A DNA stretch of 64,000 bases from Aquimarina spinulae (GCF_943373825.1 NZ_CALSBP010000001.1:62001-126000); one strand, 5' to 3'. Positions 1 through 8,594 are shown, counted from the first letter of the stretch. Program-made: numbers and translations. Notes: generated from the letters alone by a model not told the origin.

Positions 1-467
1 CATATTTTGGCTTACAAGGGTATTTAGCGACATTGACTAGTGCTGCTGAAGCTGCTTTTGCAGGATCACAGATAACAGGTAATGGATGGATAGGAGCAAA
101 TGACGAGGCAACAGAAGGGCAATGGACATGGGTTACCGGACCAGAAGCAGGAACTCTTTTTTGGACAGGAAATCAAACTGGATCTGTTGTTCCTGGTGAA
201 TTTGCATTTTGGAACACAGGAGAACCTAACAATTGTTGTGGAGGAGAAGACTATGCACATATTACAGCACCAGGTATCGGGATTCCTAATTCATGGAATG
301 ACTTACCTATTGCCGGAGGAGGAGGAGCGTATGCATCACAGGGTTATATTGTAGAATATGGCGGTATGCCAGGTGATATACCTCTACAAATATCTGGAGT
401 AACTAGATTGAGAATAAGTTGCTCTGTGATTACCAATAGACAACGAACGTATAGAGTAAATAACTAG
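1..467 (+). CDS. C-type lectin domain protein, 3' end only
   Basis: The reading frame is already open at base 3 and runs to TAG at 465-467, so the gene begins upstream of the window; the ATG-like starts inside are not the true start. The visible part holds most of a C-type lectin-like domain: a WIGANDE segment, EGQWTWV, an EPNN sugar/calcium-binding type motif and a WND motif, followed by about 30 residues of tail. In the family these mark a calcium-dependent carbohydrate-binding fold, usually in large secreted adhesins. No type A sorting tail is obvious at the C-terminus. Domain call is firm; overall protein architecture is unknown. Confidence 0.8.
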   Translation, partial: YFGLQGYLATLTSAAEAAFAGSQITGNGWIGANDEATEGQWTWVTGPEAGTLFWTGNQTGSVVPGEFAFWNTGEPNNCCGGEDYAHITAPGIGIPNSWNDLPIAGGGGAYASQGYIVEYGGMPGDIPLQISGVTRLRISCSVITNRQRTYRVNN

Positions 468-477
468 GTTCTACTTA

Positions 478-2070
478 TTAAGAGGATAAAGACATTTTTC
501 TTTTTCGTCGGGTTACAGAAAAAAGAAATATAAAAATCGATAAAAATATAGCAACTCTAGCCAGATAATTTCCTGCTTTCGCATAAAATGTGATTTTATC
601 ATTTGTAACAAGGGTTCCTTTTAATGCTCCTTGTTTTTCATAGTCTAATTTTGCTACGATATTTCCTGTTTGGTTAATAATAGCAGAAATTCCGGTATTG
701 GCACTTCGTGCAATGCTTCTTCTGGTTTCAATAGCTCTTAGTCTGGCATAAGATAAGTGTTGTCTATGTCCTTGAGTATTGCCCCACCAGGCATCATTAG
801 TAATAATTGCCAGAAAGCTTGCGTTATTTCTAATATACCCTGTAGCAAATTCTCCATATATACTCTCATAACAGATTAAAGTTCCTACTCCAATACTATC
901 TTTAGAGAAGAATACTTCTCTATCTTCTTGCGTAGTTTTCTTGGCGACCGTTCCGCCAAGATCAATCATAGCATCACCCAAAATAGGTTTTAAAACACTT
1001 TGGTATGGAAAATTTTCTACACCAACAACTAATTTACTTTTGTGATATAACTCATCAGTTCCGTCGGGACGAACAAAAAATGCAGAATTATAGTCATCAT
1101 AATAAATGCCTTCTTTATAAGTGTTCGTTTGTTTGCGAATTTTACCAGGGTCATTAAATACATCTATTAATGATATTCCTGATAATACATTTGCATTAGG
1201 GTATTGATTAAGTATTAGTTGTGCAGTTTTTTTAGCAATAGAGATAGAGAAATTAGTAAGTCTGTTATTGTCTGCAAAAACAGTTTCTGGAGCAACAATA
1301 AAATCTGTTTTTGAAGTAGCAACGGTATTAGTTAGTGAGTCTAATAATTTACCTATTCGGGTATCTGTGGTGTTATACTTTTCTGTATAGGGATTTATGT
1401 TTGGCTGTAGAATAACGACTTCGATATCGTTACCTTCTTCTTTATACGTTTTTAGAATAATAAATGATATTATAATAGGGATTAGAATAATCAATCCATT
1501 ACTAATTGCAGACCTGTATAGAATAGCTTTATCCTTATGTTCTTTAAAAAGCAGTATGCTTTTAAAAATACTAATGTTAATGATCCAGATCCAAAGCGTA
1601 CCACCAAAAGTTCCTGTGTATTCGTACCATTGTACCCAAGAGGTAAAGCTTGCGAATCCATTACCCAGATTAAGCCAGGGCCAGGAAAACTCCCATTGTA
1701 AGTGCGTATATTCAAAAGTCATCCAAAAGCAAACCAGAAATATACTACTGATCGTAAATGTGGTTCTTTTGGCAACAATATGATAAATCAAAAACACCAA
1801 AGTCATTACCAGACTATTTACAATTTCTGCAAACCACATACCAAACGCAGTAGAATTATAGATCCACCAGGTGGTAATTATATTCCAAATAAAAAAGGCG
1901 AGAAAAGCAAAGGCAAAAACCTGGCTTTTACTGTATTTATTTTTACGAATGTTATATTCTGCAATCAAAAGAGGAACAAACCCAAAGAATAGAAATAAAG
2001 GAAAGCCATAGGTCGGCCAGCTAATGGCGAGTAAAAGGCCTGAAATAGTACACAATATGATGTTTCTCAT
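478..2070 (-). CDS. lnt: Apolipoprotein N-acyltransferase
   Basis: Inner-membrane enzyme that adds the third acyl chain to the N-terminal Cys of lipoproteins. The 530 residues fit the family: about 210 residues of hydrophobic N-terminal helices, then a nitrilase-like domain. The catalytic triad is visible as Glu262 (in APETVF), Lys344 (in YHKSK) and Cys400 (in LICYES). The C-terminus has a final hydrophobic helix and a basic tail. It converges on the lectin gene, with 10 bases between the two stops. Lipoproteins are abundant in this window, so the substrate supply is evident. Confidence 0.95.
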   Translation of the reverse strand: MRNIILCTISGLLLAISWPTYGFPLFLFFGFVPLLIAEYNIRKNKYSKSQVFAFAFLAFFIWNIITTWWIYNSTAFGMWFAEIVNSLVMTLVFLIYHIVAKRTTFTISSIFLVCFWMTFEYTHLQWEFSWPWLNLGNGFASFTSWVQWYEYTGTFGGTLWIWIINISIFKSILLFKEHKDKAILYRSAISNGLIILIPIIISFIILKTYKEEGNDIEVVILQPNINPYTEKYNTTDTRIGKLLDSLTNTVATSKTDFIVAPETVFADNNRLTNFSISIAKKTAQLILNQYPNANVLSGISLIDVFNDPGKIRKQTNTYKEGIYYDDYNSAFFVRPDGTDELYHKSKLVVGVENFPYQSVLKPILGDAMIDLGGTVAKKTTQEDREVFFSKDSIGVGTLICYESIYGEFATGYIRNNASFLAIITNDAWWGNTQGHRQHLSYARLRAIETRRSIARSANTGISAIINQTGNIVAKLDYEKQGALKGTLVTNDKITFYAKAGNYLARVAIFLSIFIFLFSVTRRKRKMSLSS

Positions 2071-2727
2071 AAAAAAGCTTCCTTATTGATAACGAAATTA
2101 AACTTATTTAGTTACAATTAATATAATTGAATGTTTCTTTTTTGTAACGTTTAGCAACGGGTAGTCTTTTAAGTGTTCAAACTGGCAATTTGATATAATT
2201 CTTTGCAATGTGATATTTACGAAGTTCGTTACTTAAAACTATATTTTATTTTGAAGGATTTAGAGTTACTTTTTTTAATTTATTTTCTAGTTTTTTTATG
2301 TTTTGATAGCTTAGTCTTTGTGAAATTTATAGCGGTCAAAATTTATAAATTCATACCTCGTTTTTAATGGTGTATAGCTAATATCCTTGTATTTCTACTA
2401 GCCTTTATACTATATTTGATTCGGTTATTAATACTTGTTTTATGTATTGGAATCACTGTCAGGAAAAAGAAAAGTAAAGGCTTCAATTAGAACAATAATA
2501 TATCTGTTGTGTGAAGAAATACTTTCAATTTTATTCCATAAATATCAGTAAATGGGCAATCATATCTAAAAAGAGGATGACCTATCAGGTTTGATTTTCT
2601 TTATCAAAGATCTTGATGAAAAAAACACATCAGTCGATGACTCCTAAAAAAGAAATGTAAGTAGTATCATAAATAAACAAAGCTCTAAAATGAGCTTTGA
2701 ATATAAAAACATTCTCTCGCGAGGAAT
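2071..2727. other. Intergenic stretch, no gene seen
   Basis: About 650 very AT-rich bases between lnt and the first peptide gene. No ORF with coding character was found. A perfect 8-bp hairpin (CAAAGCTC/GAGCTTTG, 2678-2685 with 2692-2699, 6-base loop) lies 28 bases before the peptide leader hairpin. It has no T-run, so it is probably not a simple terminator. Confidence 0.5.
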
Positions 2728-2748
2728 AGACACACATGGTGAGTGTCT
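2728..2748 (+). promoter_or_regulatory. Leader hairpin of GG-leader peptide gene, copy 1
   Basis: AGACAC at 2728-2733 pairs with GTGTCT at 2743-2748 around a 9-base loop. The ATG follows after 41 bases. The same element precedes the other three intact peptide genes at 40-41 bases. It could be an RNA hairpin near the mRNA 5' end or a DNA operator. Confidence 0.6.
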
Positions 2749-2789
2749 TAAAATGTTCATCACAATTGTAAATATTGAATATTTAAATT

Positions 2790-2978
2790 ATGAAAAAATC
2801 AATTTTAAACATAGGAAGAGCTTTAAGTAAAGAAGCGCAAAGAACAATTAATGGAGGAGGTCCGAATGATATAGAAAGTATATATGGCCCTCATGAATGT
2901 TCAATGTGTACTGATGGACACCGTTGTTATTATGATGTAGATGGTAATGGATATTGCACAGCTGAGACGGATGATTAA
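2790..2978 (+). CDS. GG-leader four-Cys secreted peptide precursor, copy 1
   Basis: A 62-residue precursor. Residues 1-23 form a leader (MKKSILNIGRALSKEA.. ending NGG) of the double-glycine type that C39-peptidase ABC transporters cleave. The remaining roughly 39-residue core is acidic and has four Cys spaced C-2-C-5-C-9-C. The leader closely matches the three genes that follow, while the core does not. No C39 transporter or modification enzyme is in the window, so export must be encoded elsewhere. It may be a bacteriocin, signal peptide or other secreted peptide; function is unknown. Confidence 0.75.
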   Translation: MKKSILNIGRALSKEAQRTINGGGPNDIESIYGPHECSMCTDGHRCYYDVDGNGYCTAETDD

Positions 2979-3371
2979 CTAATCCCTGGATCTTAAAATA
3001 TTTTTATTTGATGATGAAATACTACCGTTTTTGAAGGTGGTAATGTTCAAAAAGCTCAGTCATTTTTTAAGAACTTAATAAAATTTCTTTAAGTACATGA
3101 TAAAAAAAGTTATAGATTAATATAAATTATTGATTTCCAATAAAATATGTAGTTTTTGTTGCTTTTTGTTACCCTAGTTCTTCGATCTAGCTCAGGATAA
3201 ACTAAAGGCTAGAATCCATCTTGATATAATGTTATTAATAGTGGATTTACTCTTTTTTATTTCGGGTTTGGAAGAAAATAATTGAGGTCACTATTATTTC
3301 ATTCTATATATGAAAATATAAAGTGTTTTTTAAAGCTTTTGTATTATAAAAATATTCTTTTGGTAAAGAAT

Positions 3372-3392
3372 AGATACAAATTGTAAGTGTCT
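3372..3392 (+). promoter_or_regulatory. Leader hairpin, copy 2 (G-U variant)
   Basis: AGATAC at 3372-3377 faces GTGTCT at 3387-3392 with a 9-base loop. The single change from AGACAC turns a C-G pair into a U-G wobble, which keeps the stem in RNA but would break a strict DNA palindrome. The ATG follows after 41 bases. A TATTCTTTTG stretch at 3353-3362 resembles a degenerate Bacteroidota -7 element and would place the mRNA start close to this hairpin. Confidence 0.55.
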
Positions 3393-3433
3393 TAAAACAG
3401 TTGTCGTAAAAAATAATATTTAAAACTTATGTC

Positions 3434-3598
3434 ATGAAAAAATCAATTTTAAACTTAGGGAAAACTTTAAGTAAAGCAGAACAAAAATCAATTAATGGAG
3501 GTATTGCCCCGTATTTATGTACTCTAGGAGACCCTTGTTATCTTTTTATGGGACCAATATGTACAGATGTATGTATGCATGATCCTGGAGGGAGGTAG
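3434..3598 (+). CDS. GG-leader four-Cys secreted peptide precursor, copy 2
   Basis: A 54-residue precursor. Leader residues 1-23 run from MKKSILNLGKTLSKAEQ to NGG, followed by a 31-residue core with four Cys spaced C-5-C-7-C-3-C. It is the best match to the consensus leader of the group. It lies between its own leader hairpin and a strong terminator at 3684, so it is probably monocistronic. The core shares no evident sequence with the other copies beyond the Cys count. Confidence 0.75.
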   Translation: MKKSILNLGKTLSKAEQKSINGGIAPYLCTLGDPCYLFMGPICTDVCMHDPGGR

Positions 3599-3683
3599 AA
3601 TGTGAAATTAATTCTACATATATGTCTGCAAGTAAACAATCATTGTTTTAAAGTTTATATTACTGTAGGATATTGATAACTTG

Positions 3684-3722
3684 GCTGAGTTGCTTTTTAC
3701 GAAAAAGGGACTCAGCTTTTTT
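3684..3722 (+). terminator. Intrinsic terminator after peptide copy 2
   Basis: GCTGAGT (3684-3690) pairs with ACTCAGC (3710-3716), with an inner CTTTTT/AAAAAG stem, followed by six T. Confidence 0.8.
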
Positions 3723-4026
3723 AAAAACGTACTAAAGTTTTTCTAAGTACCTGATAAAAAGTTATACGTAAATATAAATTACTTTTTTTCAATAAGATAT
3801 ATTATATTAGTTGTGTTTTATTACCCTAACCCCTCAACCTAACTTTGGATAAACTGAGGACTAGAATCCATTTTGATATATAGTGTTATTAATAGTGGGT
3901 TTACTCTTTTTTATTACGGATTTGGAAGAAAACAATTGATTGTTTCATTCAAAATATGAAAGTATAAAATGCTTTTTATGGCTTTTATGTTATTTGTATT
4001 AGCAATAATATTCTTTTATAAAGGAT

Positions 4027-4047
4027 AGACACAAACGATGAGTGTCT
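4027..4047 (+). promoter_or_regulatory. Leader hairpin, copy 3
   Basis: AGACAC (4027-4032) and GTGTCT (4042-4047) flank a 9-base loop, 40 bases before the ATG at 4088. The loop and the following TTAAAATG sequence match copy 4 almost exactly. Confidence 0.6.
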
Positions 4048-4087
4048 TAAAATGGTTGTCGTAAAAAATAATCTTAAAACCTATATC

Positions 4088-4264
4088 ATGAAAAATCACA
4101 TTTTAAACTTGGGTAAAGTTTTAACCAAAACGCAACAAAAACAAATTAATGGAGGCAGGTGTCAAAATGCATTTCAATGTTGGGAATGGGCTAATTTTTT
4201 TGGACCAGAAGATGCGTATGCATGTATTGATGGGAATTGCGGACTTAATCCAGGTCCACTTTAA
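4088..4264 (+). CDS. GG-leader four-Cys secreted peptide precursor, copy 3
   Basis: A 58-residue precursor. The frame is open back to 4052, but ATG 4088 is preferred because it aligns with the start of the other leaders and keeps the hairpin untranslated. Leader residues 1-23 (MKNHILNLGKVLTKTQQ..NGG) precede a 35-residue core with four Cys spaced C-5-C-14-C-4-C. The leader is nearly identical to copy 4, so these two split most recently. Confidence 0.75.
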   Translation: MKNHILNLGKVLTKTQQKQINGGRCQNAFQCWEWANFFGPEDAYACIDGNCGLNPGPL

Positions 4265-4273
4265 TTGCTGGGA

Positions 4274-4378
4274 GTGTGAAAAATCAAATTTAAACTTAAG
4301 AAAAGTTTAGATAAAGTAGAACAAAAAATAATTAATACAGAAAATCTTATATCCGGTGAATGCGATCTCCAAAAATAG
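4274..4378 (+). pseudogene. Decayed GG-leader peptide gene
   Basis: The 35-codon stretch still reads like the leader (KKSLDKVEQKIIN) in one frame. A TGA sits where codon 2 would be, no ATG remains, and the double Gly has become Thr-Glu. The core is reduced to about 11 residues with one Cys. The upstream leader hairpin is also missing. This is a dead fifth copy between copies 3 and 4. Confidence 0.6.
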
Positions 4379-4433
4379 AATAGTACAATTCTATATGTAA
4401 AGTTCTATGTCAAAATAGGATATACTTGATAAT

Positions 4434-4454
4434 AGACACAAACGATGAGTGTCT
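4434..4454 (+). promoter_or_regulatory. Leader hairpin, copy 4, with -7-like element
   Basis: AGACAC (4434-4439) and GTGTCT (4449-4454) lie 40 bases before ATG 4495. TATACTTG at 4421-4428 differs by one base from the Bacteroidota -7 consensus TAnnTTTG and ends 5 bases before the hairpin, which would put the hairpin at the very 5' end of the mRNA. No clear -33 element was seen. Confidence 0.6.
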
Positions 4455-4494
4455 TAAAATGTTTGTCGTAAAAAATAATCTTAAAACTTATATT

Positions 4495-4656
4495 ATGAAA
4501 AATCACATTTTGAACTTGGGTACAGTTTTAACCAAAACTCAACAAAAGCAAATTAGTGGAGGAAGACCAGTTAATTGTTACCATCATGCAATTTGTCCAC
4601 CAATCGATGAACCAGATTCGTGTATAATTTATGGTAATGTATGTCATGTACTGTAG
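4495..4656 (+). CDS. GG-leader four-Cys secreted peptide precursor, copy 4
   Basis: A 53-residue precursor. ATG 4495 is chosen over the longer open frame from 4426 because it matches the other leaders. Leader residues 1-23 end SGG instead of NGG; the 30-residue core has four Cys spaced C-5-C-8-C-6-C and two adjacent His. A strong hairpin terminator follows. Role unknown, as for its paralogues. Confidence 0.75.
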   Translation: MKNHILNLGTVLTKTQQKQISGGRPVNCYHHAICPPIDEPDSCIIYGNVCHVL

Positions 4657-4688
4657 GTAAATGATTCCAAATTTCCAATTTACTATAG

Positions 4689-4717
4689 AATTCCCCGGGG
4701 TAGAGCCTCGGGGAATT
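4689..4717 (+). terminator. Strong hairpin after peptide copy 4
   Basis: A 12-bp stem (AATTCCCCGGGG with CCTCGGGGAATT, one G-U pair) around a 5-base loop. It is the most GC-rich structure nearby. There is no long T-run after it, so it may act as a terminator or an RNA stability element. Confidence 0.65.
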
Positions 4718-4795
4718 ACTCTTGAGAGGTAAAAAGCATATTTTTAAGTGTTCATTAGAGAAAATAGTTTACTATTTTTACACAAAATCGACTTC

Positions 4796-5560
4796 ATGCT
4801 TATTAAAAGACAAATCCCAAACTTCATAACGCTTCTCAACCTTTTTTGCGGATGTATTGCTGTTATTTTTGCTGTTTTGGAGCAATTAGAATTTACTGCA
4901 TTGTTTGTAATGCTAGGTATAGGATTTGACTTTTTTGATGGTTTTGCAGCCAGAATATTAGATGTTAAGAGTGAATTGGGATTACAACTTGATTCTTTGG
5001 CAGATATGGTTACCAGTGGGGTTGCACCTGGTATTGTGATGTATCAATTGTTATCTCAAGTTTTTGGAAAACCATTTTATGTAACTCCTGATTCTTGGAA
5101 TTCTGAACAGATTTTAGCGAGTTTTGATATGTCTTATGTATCCTTACTGGGTTTATTGATAACCTTGGCTTCTGCATATCGATTAGCTAAATTTAATATA
5201 GATACCCGCCAAACTACTTCATTTATTGGTTTACCCACACCAGCAAATACATTATTAATTGTTAGTTTGCCATTAATACTCAAGTTTCAGCAAGAACCCT
5301 GGATTTTAGAAATAATCCTTAATAAATGGTTTTTGATAGGATTAACTATACTAAGTTGTTATTTACTTAATGCTGAGATTCCTCTATTTGCTTTAAAATT
5401 TAAGAATTGGAGGTTTGCAGAAAATAGGATTCGTTATATTTTTATAATACTTACCATTATTTTAATTGTATTCTTAAAATTTATAGCAATACCTTGTGTG
5501 ATATTGCTTTATATTTTAATGTCTTTATTTTTCAAAGAAAAAAAGCTGATCGGAGAATAG
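4796..5560 (+). CDS. pssA: CDP-diacylglycerol--serine O-phosphatidyltransferase
   Basis: Integral membrane enzyme joining serine to CDP-diacylglycerol, the first step to phosphatidylethanolamine. The CDP-alcohol phosphatidyltransferase signature D-G-x2-A-R-x8-G-x3-D-x3-D is complete (FDGFAAR through LQLDSLAD). Several hydrophobic helices follow. The frame is open back to a GTG at 4748, but ATG 4796 (MLIKRQIPN) gives the usual family start and about 254 residues. It converges on lptB. Confidence 0.9.
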   Translation: MLIKRQIPNFITLLNLFCGCIAVIFAVLEQLEFTALFVMLGIGFDFFDGFAARILDVKSELGLQLDSLADMVTSGVAPGIVMYQLLSQVFGKPFYVTPDSWNSEQILASFDMSYVSLLGLLITLASAYRLAKFNIDTRQTTSFIGLPTPANTLLIVSLPLILKFQQEPWILEIILNKWFLIGLTILSCYLLNAEIPLFALKFKNWRFAENRIRYIFIILTIILIVFLKFIAIPCVILLYILMSLFFKEKKLIGE

Positions 5561-5618
5561 TTTGTGATCATTTTTTTTTAATGATTAAGACTCAAAAATC
5601 AAATACTCCGTATTATCA

Positions 5619-6359
5619 TTAAAAATTCAATTTCTTTTTTCTAAGTTCGAAATTTTGTCCCAGATAAACTTTACGTACCATTTCATCTTCGGCCAATTCT
5701 TCGGGAATACCAGCTTTTAGAATACTTCCTTCAAACATCAAATAGGTTCTATCTGTTATAGCAAGAGTTTCCTGTACGTTATGATCCGTAATCAGAATAC
5801 CGATGTTTTTATCTTTTAATTGTGCAACAATACGTTGTATATCTTCTACAGCTACTGGATCTACCCCTGCAAAGGGTTCATCCAAAAGGATAAAATTGGG
5901 ATCTGTAGCCAGTGCTCTTGCTATCTCTGTACGACGGCGCTCACCACCACTTAGGAGATCACCACGGTTTTTACGGATATGCCCTAAGCCAAACTCTTCG
6001 ATAAGTGCTTCCATTTTATGCAATTGCTCTTTTTTAGAAAGTTTGGTGAGCTGAAGTACACTTAAGATATTATCTTCGATACTTAATTTTCTGAACACAG
6101 AAGCTTCCTGAGCCAAATAACCAATACCATTTTGGGCACGTTTATACATTGGATATTTGGTAATATCGGTATTGTCTAGTGTAATTTTTCCTCCATTAGG
6201 CTTTACCAAACCAACAATCATATAAAAGGAGGTTGTTTTACCGGCACCATTTGGTCCCAGAAGCCCAACAATTTCTCCCTGATTCACCTCCAGAGAGATT
6301 CCTTTTACTACTTTTCTACCTTTATATGATTTTACAAGATTATCTGCTTTTAACTTCAT
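5619..6359 (-). CDS. lptB: LPS export ABC transporter ATPase LptB
   Basis: Cytoplasmic ATPase that drives lipopolysaccharide extraction from the inner membrane with LptF/G. At 246 residues it is a single nucleotide-binding domain: Walker A GPNGAGKT at 35-42, signature LSGGE at 136-140, Walker B ILLDEP at 157-162 and H-loop His193. The FAGVDP and EARRLTE-like (GERRRTE) segments favour LptB over a generic ABC ATPase. It is the last gene of the minus-strand run kdsD-tatC-CMD-lptB, which groups envelope functions. Confidence 0.92.
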   Translation of the reverse strand: MKLKADNLVKSYKGRKVVKGISLEVNQGEIVGLLGPNGAGKTTSFYMIVGLVKPNGGKITLDNTDITKYPMYKRAQNGIGYLAQEASVFRKLSIEDNILSVLQLTKLSKKEQLHKMEALIEEFGLGHIRKNRGDLLSGGERRRTEIARALATDPNFILLDEPFAGVDPVAVEDIQRIVAQLKDKNIGILITDHNVQETLAITDRTYLMFEGSILKAGIPEELAEDEMVRKVYLGQNFELRKKKLNF

Positions 6360-6439
6360 ATCAGAATGACTTCTTTATATCGGGGGTGTTGCTAAAATGA
6401 GCTCGTAAATTTACATTATTCTTTTTAACTGCTATATAC

Positions 6440-6790
6440 TTAAGAAGCTTTTGCTTCAAGTGCGTCCCAAAACTCATAAGCACGACGTAAATGAGGGATA
6501 ACGATAGTACCTCCTACCAGGGTAGCAATACTAAGGGATTCGACCACTTCTTCTTTGGTTAACCCTTCTTTATGACAGGTTTCAAGATGGTAGCGTACAC
6601 AATCGTCACAGCGCAGTACTACAGAAGCTACTAACCCTAATAATTCTTTTGTTTTTACATTTAGAGCACCTTCCATATAGGCATTGGTATCCAGGTTAAA
6701 GATTCTCTTAATTATTTTATTATTGTCCTCCAGAATACGAGAATTCATTTTCTCTCTGTAGCTGTTGAATTCGTCAACTATATCACTCAT
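6440..6790 (-). CDS. Carboxymuconolactone decarboxylase family protein
   Basis: A 116-residue all-helical AhpD-like protein. The core motif C-D-D-C-x3-H (Cys61, Cys64, His68) matches the redox-active CxxC-type members rather than true decarboxylases, suggesting thiol-disulfide or peroxidase-type chemistry. Its ATG overlaps the tatC stop by four bases, so the two are translationally coupled. The substrate cannot be told from sequence. Confidence 0.85.
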   Translation of the reverse strand: MSDIVDEFNSYREKMNSRILEDNNKIIKRIFNLDTNAYMEGALNVKTKELLGLVASVVLRCDDCVRYHLETCHKEGLTKEEVVESLSIATLVGGTIVIPHLRRAYEFWDALEAKAS

Positions 6791-7626
6791 TTAGATTGTT
6801 TTTGTAATTTTTTCTTTTCTTTTTTTATAACAGCTTTAGATATAAAAATACTTACCTCGTATAATATTAAAACCGGAATAGCAACAATAACCTGACTAGC
6901 AATATCAGGTGGTGTAATTACGGCAGAAAGTATTAATACAATTACTAAAGCAAATTTTCTGTATTTCCTTAAGAACTCAGGAGTAACTAACCCTACTTTG
7001 GTAAGGAAAAACATAATAACAGGAAGTTCGAATATTAGACCACAAGCTATTACTGAAGCTCTTACCAGTGCTATATAGCTATCAATATCAAATTCGTTAA
7101 GCACCTCTTTACTCACTTGATATCCTCCTAAGAAATTAATGGATAATGGTGTAATCACGTAGTATCCAAAAAGTACTCCCAGGAAAAATAAACAGGAACA
7201 GATAATAATAAATCCTTTAGAATTCTTTTTCTCTTTATCATACAATGCGGGAGAAATGAATTTCCAGAATTCATATAGTACATAAGGAAATGCTATAATA
7301 AAACCTGCTGTTATTGAGGTCCAGATATGAACAGAAAATTGACCCGCTACTTTTCTACTCTGCACGCTAAAAGGTAATTCTTTAAAGCATAAACTTTCAT
7401 CTAAACCTAGAAGTTTAGATAGATTACAGAGACCGTTATAGGTGGGGAAATCTGGTTTTTTTGGACCAAAAATTATAACATCGAAGATGAGTTCTTTTGA
7501 TATAAAAGCTATAATTCCGGCAATGAGTACTGCAACCGTAGCCCGAATTAAATGCCAGCGTAGCTCTTCTAGATGATCTAGAAAAGACATAGACTGAGGG
7601 TCTTTTTGAGTAGTGTTGTCAGCCAT
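6787..7626 (-). CDS. tatC: Twin-arginine translocase subunit TatC
   Basis: Six-helix inner-membrane receptor of the Tat pathway, which exports folded proteins. The N-terminal MSFLDHLEELRWHLIRA segment is the family hallmark, followed by the expected series of hydrophobic helices and the FELP-containing loop. The 279 residues include an insertion of about 20 residues with two Cys in the first periplasmic loop. It abuts kdsD (shared base at 7626) and overlaps the CMD gene, so co-expression is likely. No tatA is in the window. Confidence 0.95.
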   Translation of the reverse strand: MADNTTQKDPQSMSFLDHLEELRWHLIRATVAVLIAGIIAFISKELIFDVIIFGPKKPDFPTYNGLCNLSKLLGLDESLCFKELPFSVQSRKVAGQFSVHIWTSITAGFIIAFPYVLYEFWKFISPALYDKEKKNSKGFIIICSCLFFLGVLFGYYVITPLSINFLGGYQVSKEVLNEFDIDSYIALVRASVIACGLIFELPVIMFFLTKVGLVTPEFLRKYRKFALVIVLILSAVITPPDIASQVIVAIPVLILYEVSIFISKAVIKKEKKKLQKQSK

Positions 7627-8594
7627 TATAAAATACCTTCTCTCATTAAATCATGAATGTGTAGTAACCCGACATATTTACCATCCTTTTCTGCTAGTAA
7701 TTGAGTTATTGAGTTTTCCTCTAATTTCTCTAAAGCATCTACTGCCATTGCATCATTATCAATACGTTTGGGGTTAGGAGACATAATATCTTTAGCGATC
7801 AAGCCCTCAAAAGAAGTAGTGCCTTTTGTTAACATTCTACGCAAGTCTCCATCAGTTATAATACCAAGAATAGTCCCGTTTTCTGTAACTGCGGTAGCTC
7901 CTAATCTTTTTTCTGTCATTTCAACAATTACATTATTTATATTAGACTCTGGAGATACTTCAGGTTTTTCGTTTCGAGATGTGATATCGCTTACTCGAAG
8001 GTATAGTTTTTTTCCCAATGCACCTCCTGGATGATATTTGGCAAAATCCCTACTAGAAAACCCTTGCAGGTGCAATAAGCATACTGCAAGTGCATCTCCT
8101 ATAACCAGTTGCGCAGTGGTACTTGTTGTAGGGGCTAGATTATTAGGGCATGCTTCTTTTTCTACATAGGCATGCAATACATAATCAGCTTCCTGACCTA
8201 AAAAAGACTCTTTATTAGCTGTAATGCCAATTAAAGGGTTTTTAAAATTTTTAATCAAAGGAACCAGAACTTTTATTTCTGGAGTATTACCACTTTTAGA
8301 AATACAAATAACGATATCATCTTCGAGAATATTTCCTAAATCACCATGAATGGCGTCGGCAGCATGCATAAAAACTGCAGGAGTACCTGTAGAATTCATT
8401 GTAGCAACAATTTTGGTGGCAACAATAGCACTTTTGCCTATACCGGTAATAATAACTCTACCTTTTGAGTTATGTATCGTTTCTACAGCATCAGAAAATT
8501 CTTTATCAATGAGCTCTTCTAAGTGGGCAATTGCACGAGCTTCCTCGGCAACAGTTTTTTTGGCATATGAAATTATAGTGTCCTGGGTGTTCAA
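7626..8594 (-). CDS. kdsD: Arabinose-5-phosphate isomerase (KpsF/GutQ family)
   Basis: Converts ribulose-5-phosphate to arabinose-5-phosphate, the first step to Kdo for lipopolysaccharide. The 322 residues have the standard layout: a SIS domain (about 30-180, with GIGKSAIVATKIVATM and HGDLG) and two C-terminal CBS domains (about 200-320, including ITDGDLRR). It heads the minus-strand operon that ends with lptB, linking Kdo synthesis with LPS transport. Confidence 0.92.
   Translation of the reverse strand: MNTQDTIISYAKKTVAEEARAIAHLEELIDKEFSDAVETIHNSKGRVIITGIGKSAIVATKIVATMNSTGTPAVFMHAADAIHGDLGNILEDDIVICISKSGNTPEIKVLVPLIKNFKNPLIGITANKESFLGQEADYVLHAYVEKEACPNNLAPTTSTTAQLVIGDALAVCLLHLQGFSSRDFAKYHPGGALGKKLYLRVSDITSRNEKPEVSPESNINNVIVEMTEKRLGATAVTENGTILGIITDGDLRRMLTKGTTSFEGLIAKDIMSPNPKRIDNDAMAVDALEKLEENSITQLLAEKDGKYVGLLHIHDLMREGIL

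Larger units (their letters stand above)
3053..4087 (+). repeat. Tandem duplication covering peptide gene and 5' region
   Basis: About 365 bases before copy 2 (roughly 3069-3433) align almost throughout with the bases before copy 3 (roughly 3722-4087). Shared landmarks are GATAAAC, CTAGAATCCAT, GTTATTAATAGTGG, TTACTCTTTTTTATT and TTTGGAAGAAAA. The peptide genes expanded by duplicating a block of about 650 bp. Each block also holds a diverged piece resembling flavobacterial interspersed repeats (near 3178-3207 and 3838-3868). Confidence 0.75.

Noticed and set aside
4052..4087. Upstream in-frame extension of peptide copy 3 (and similarly 4426-4494 for copy 4)
   Set aside because: The extension translates part of the conserved leader region and would destroy the shared MKNHILNLG start seen in both copies.
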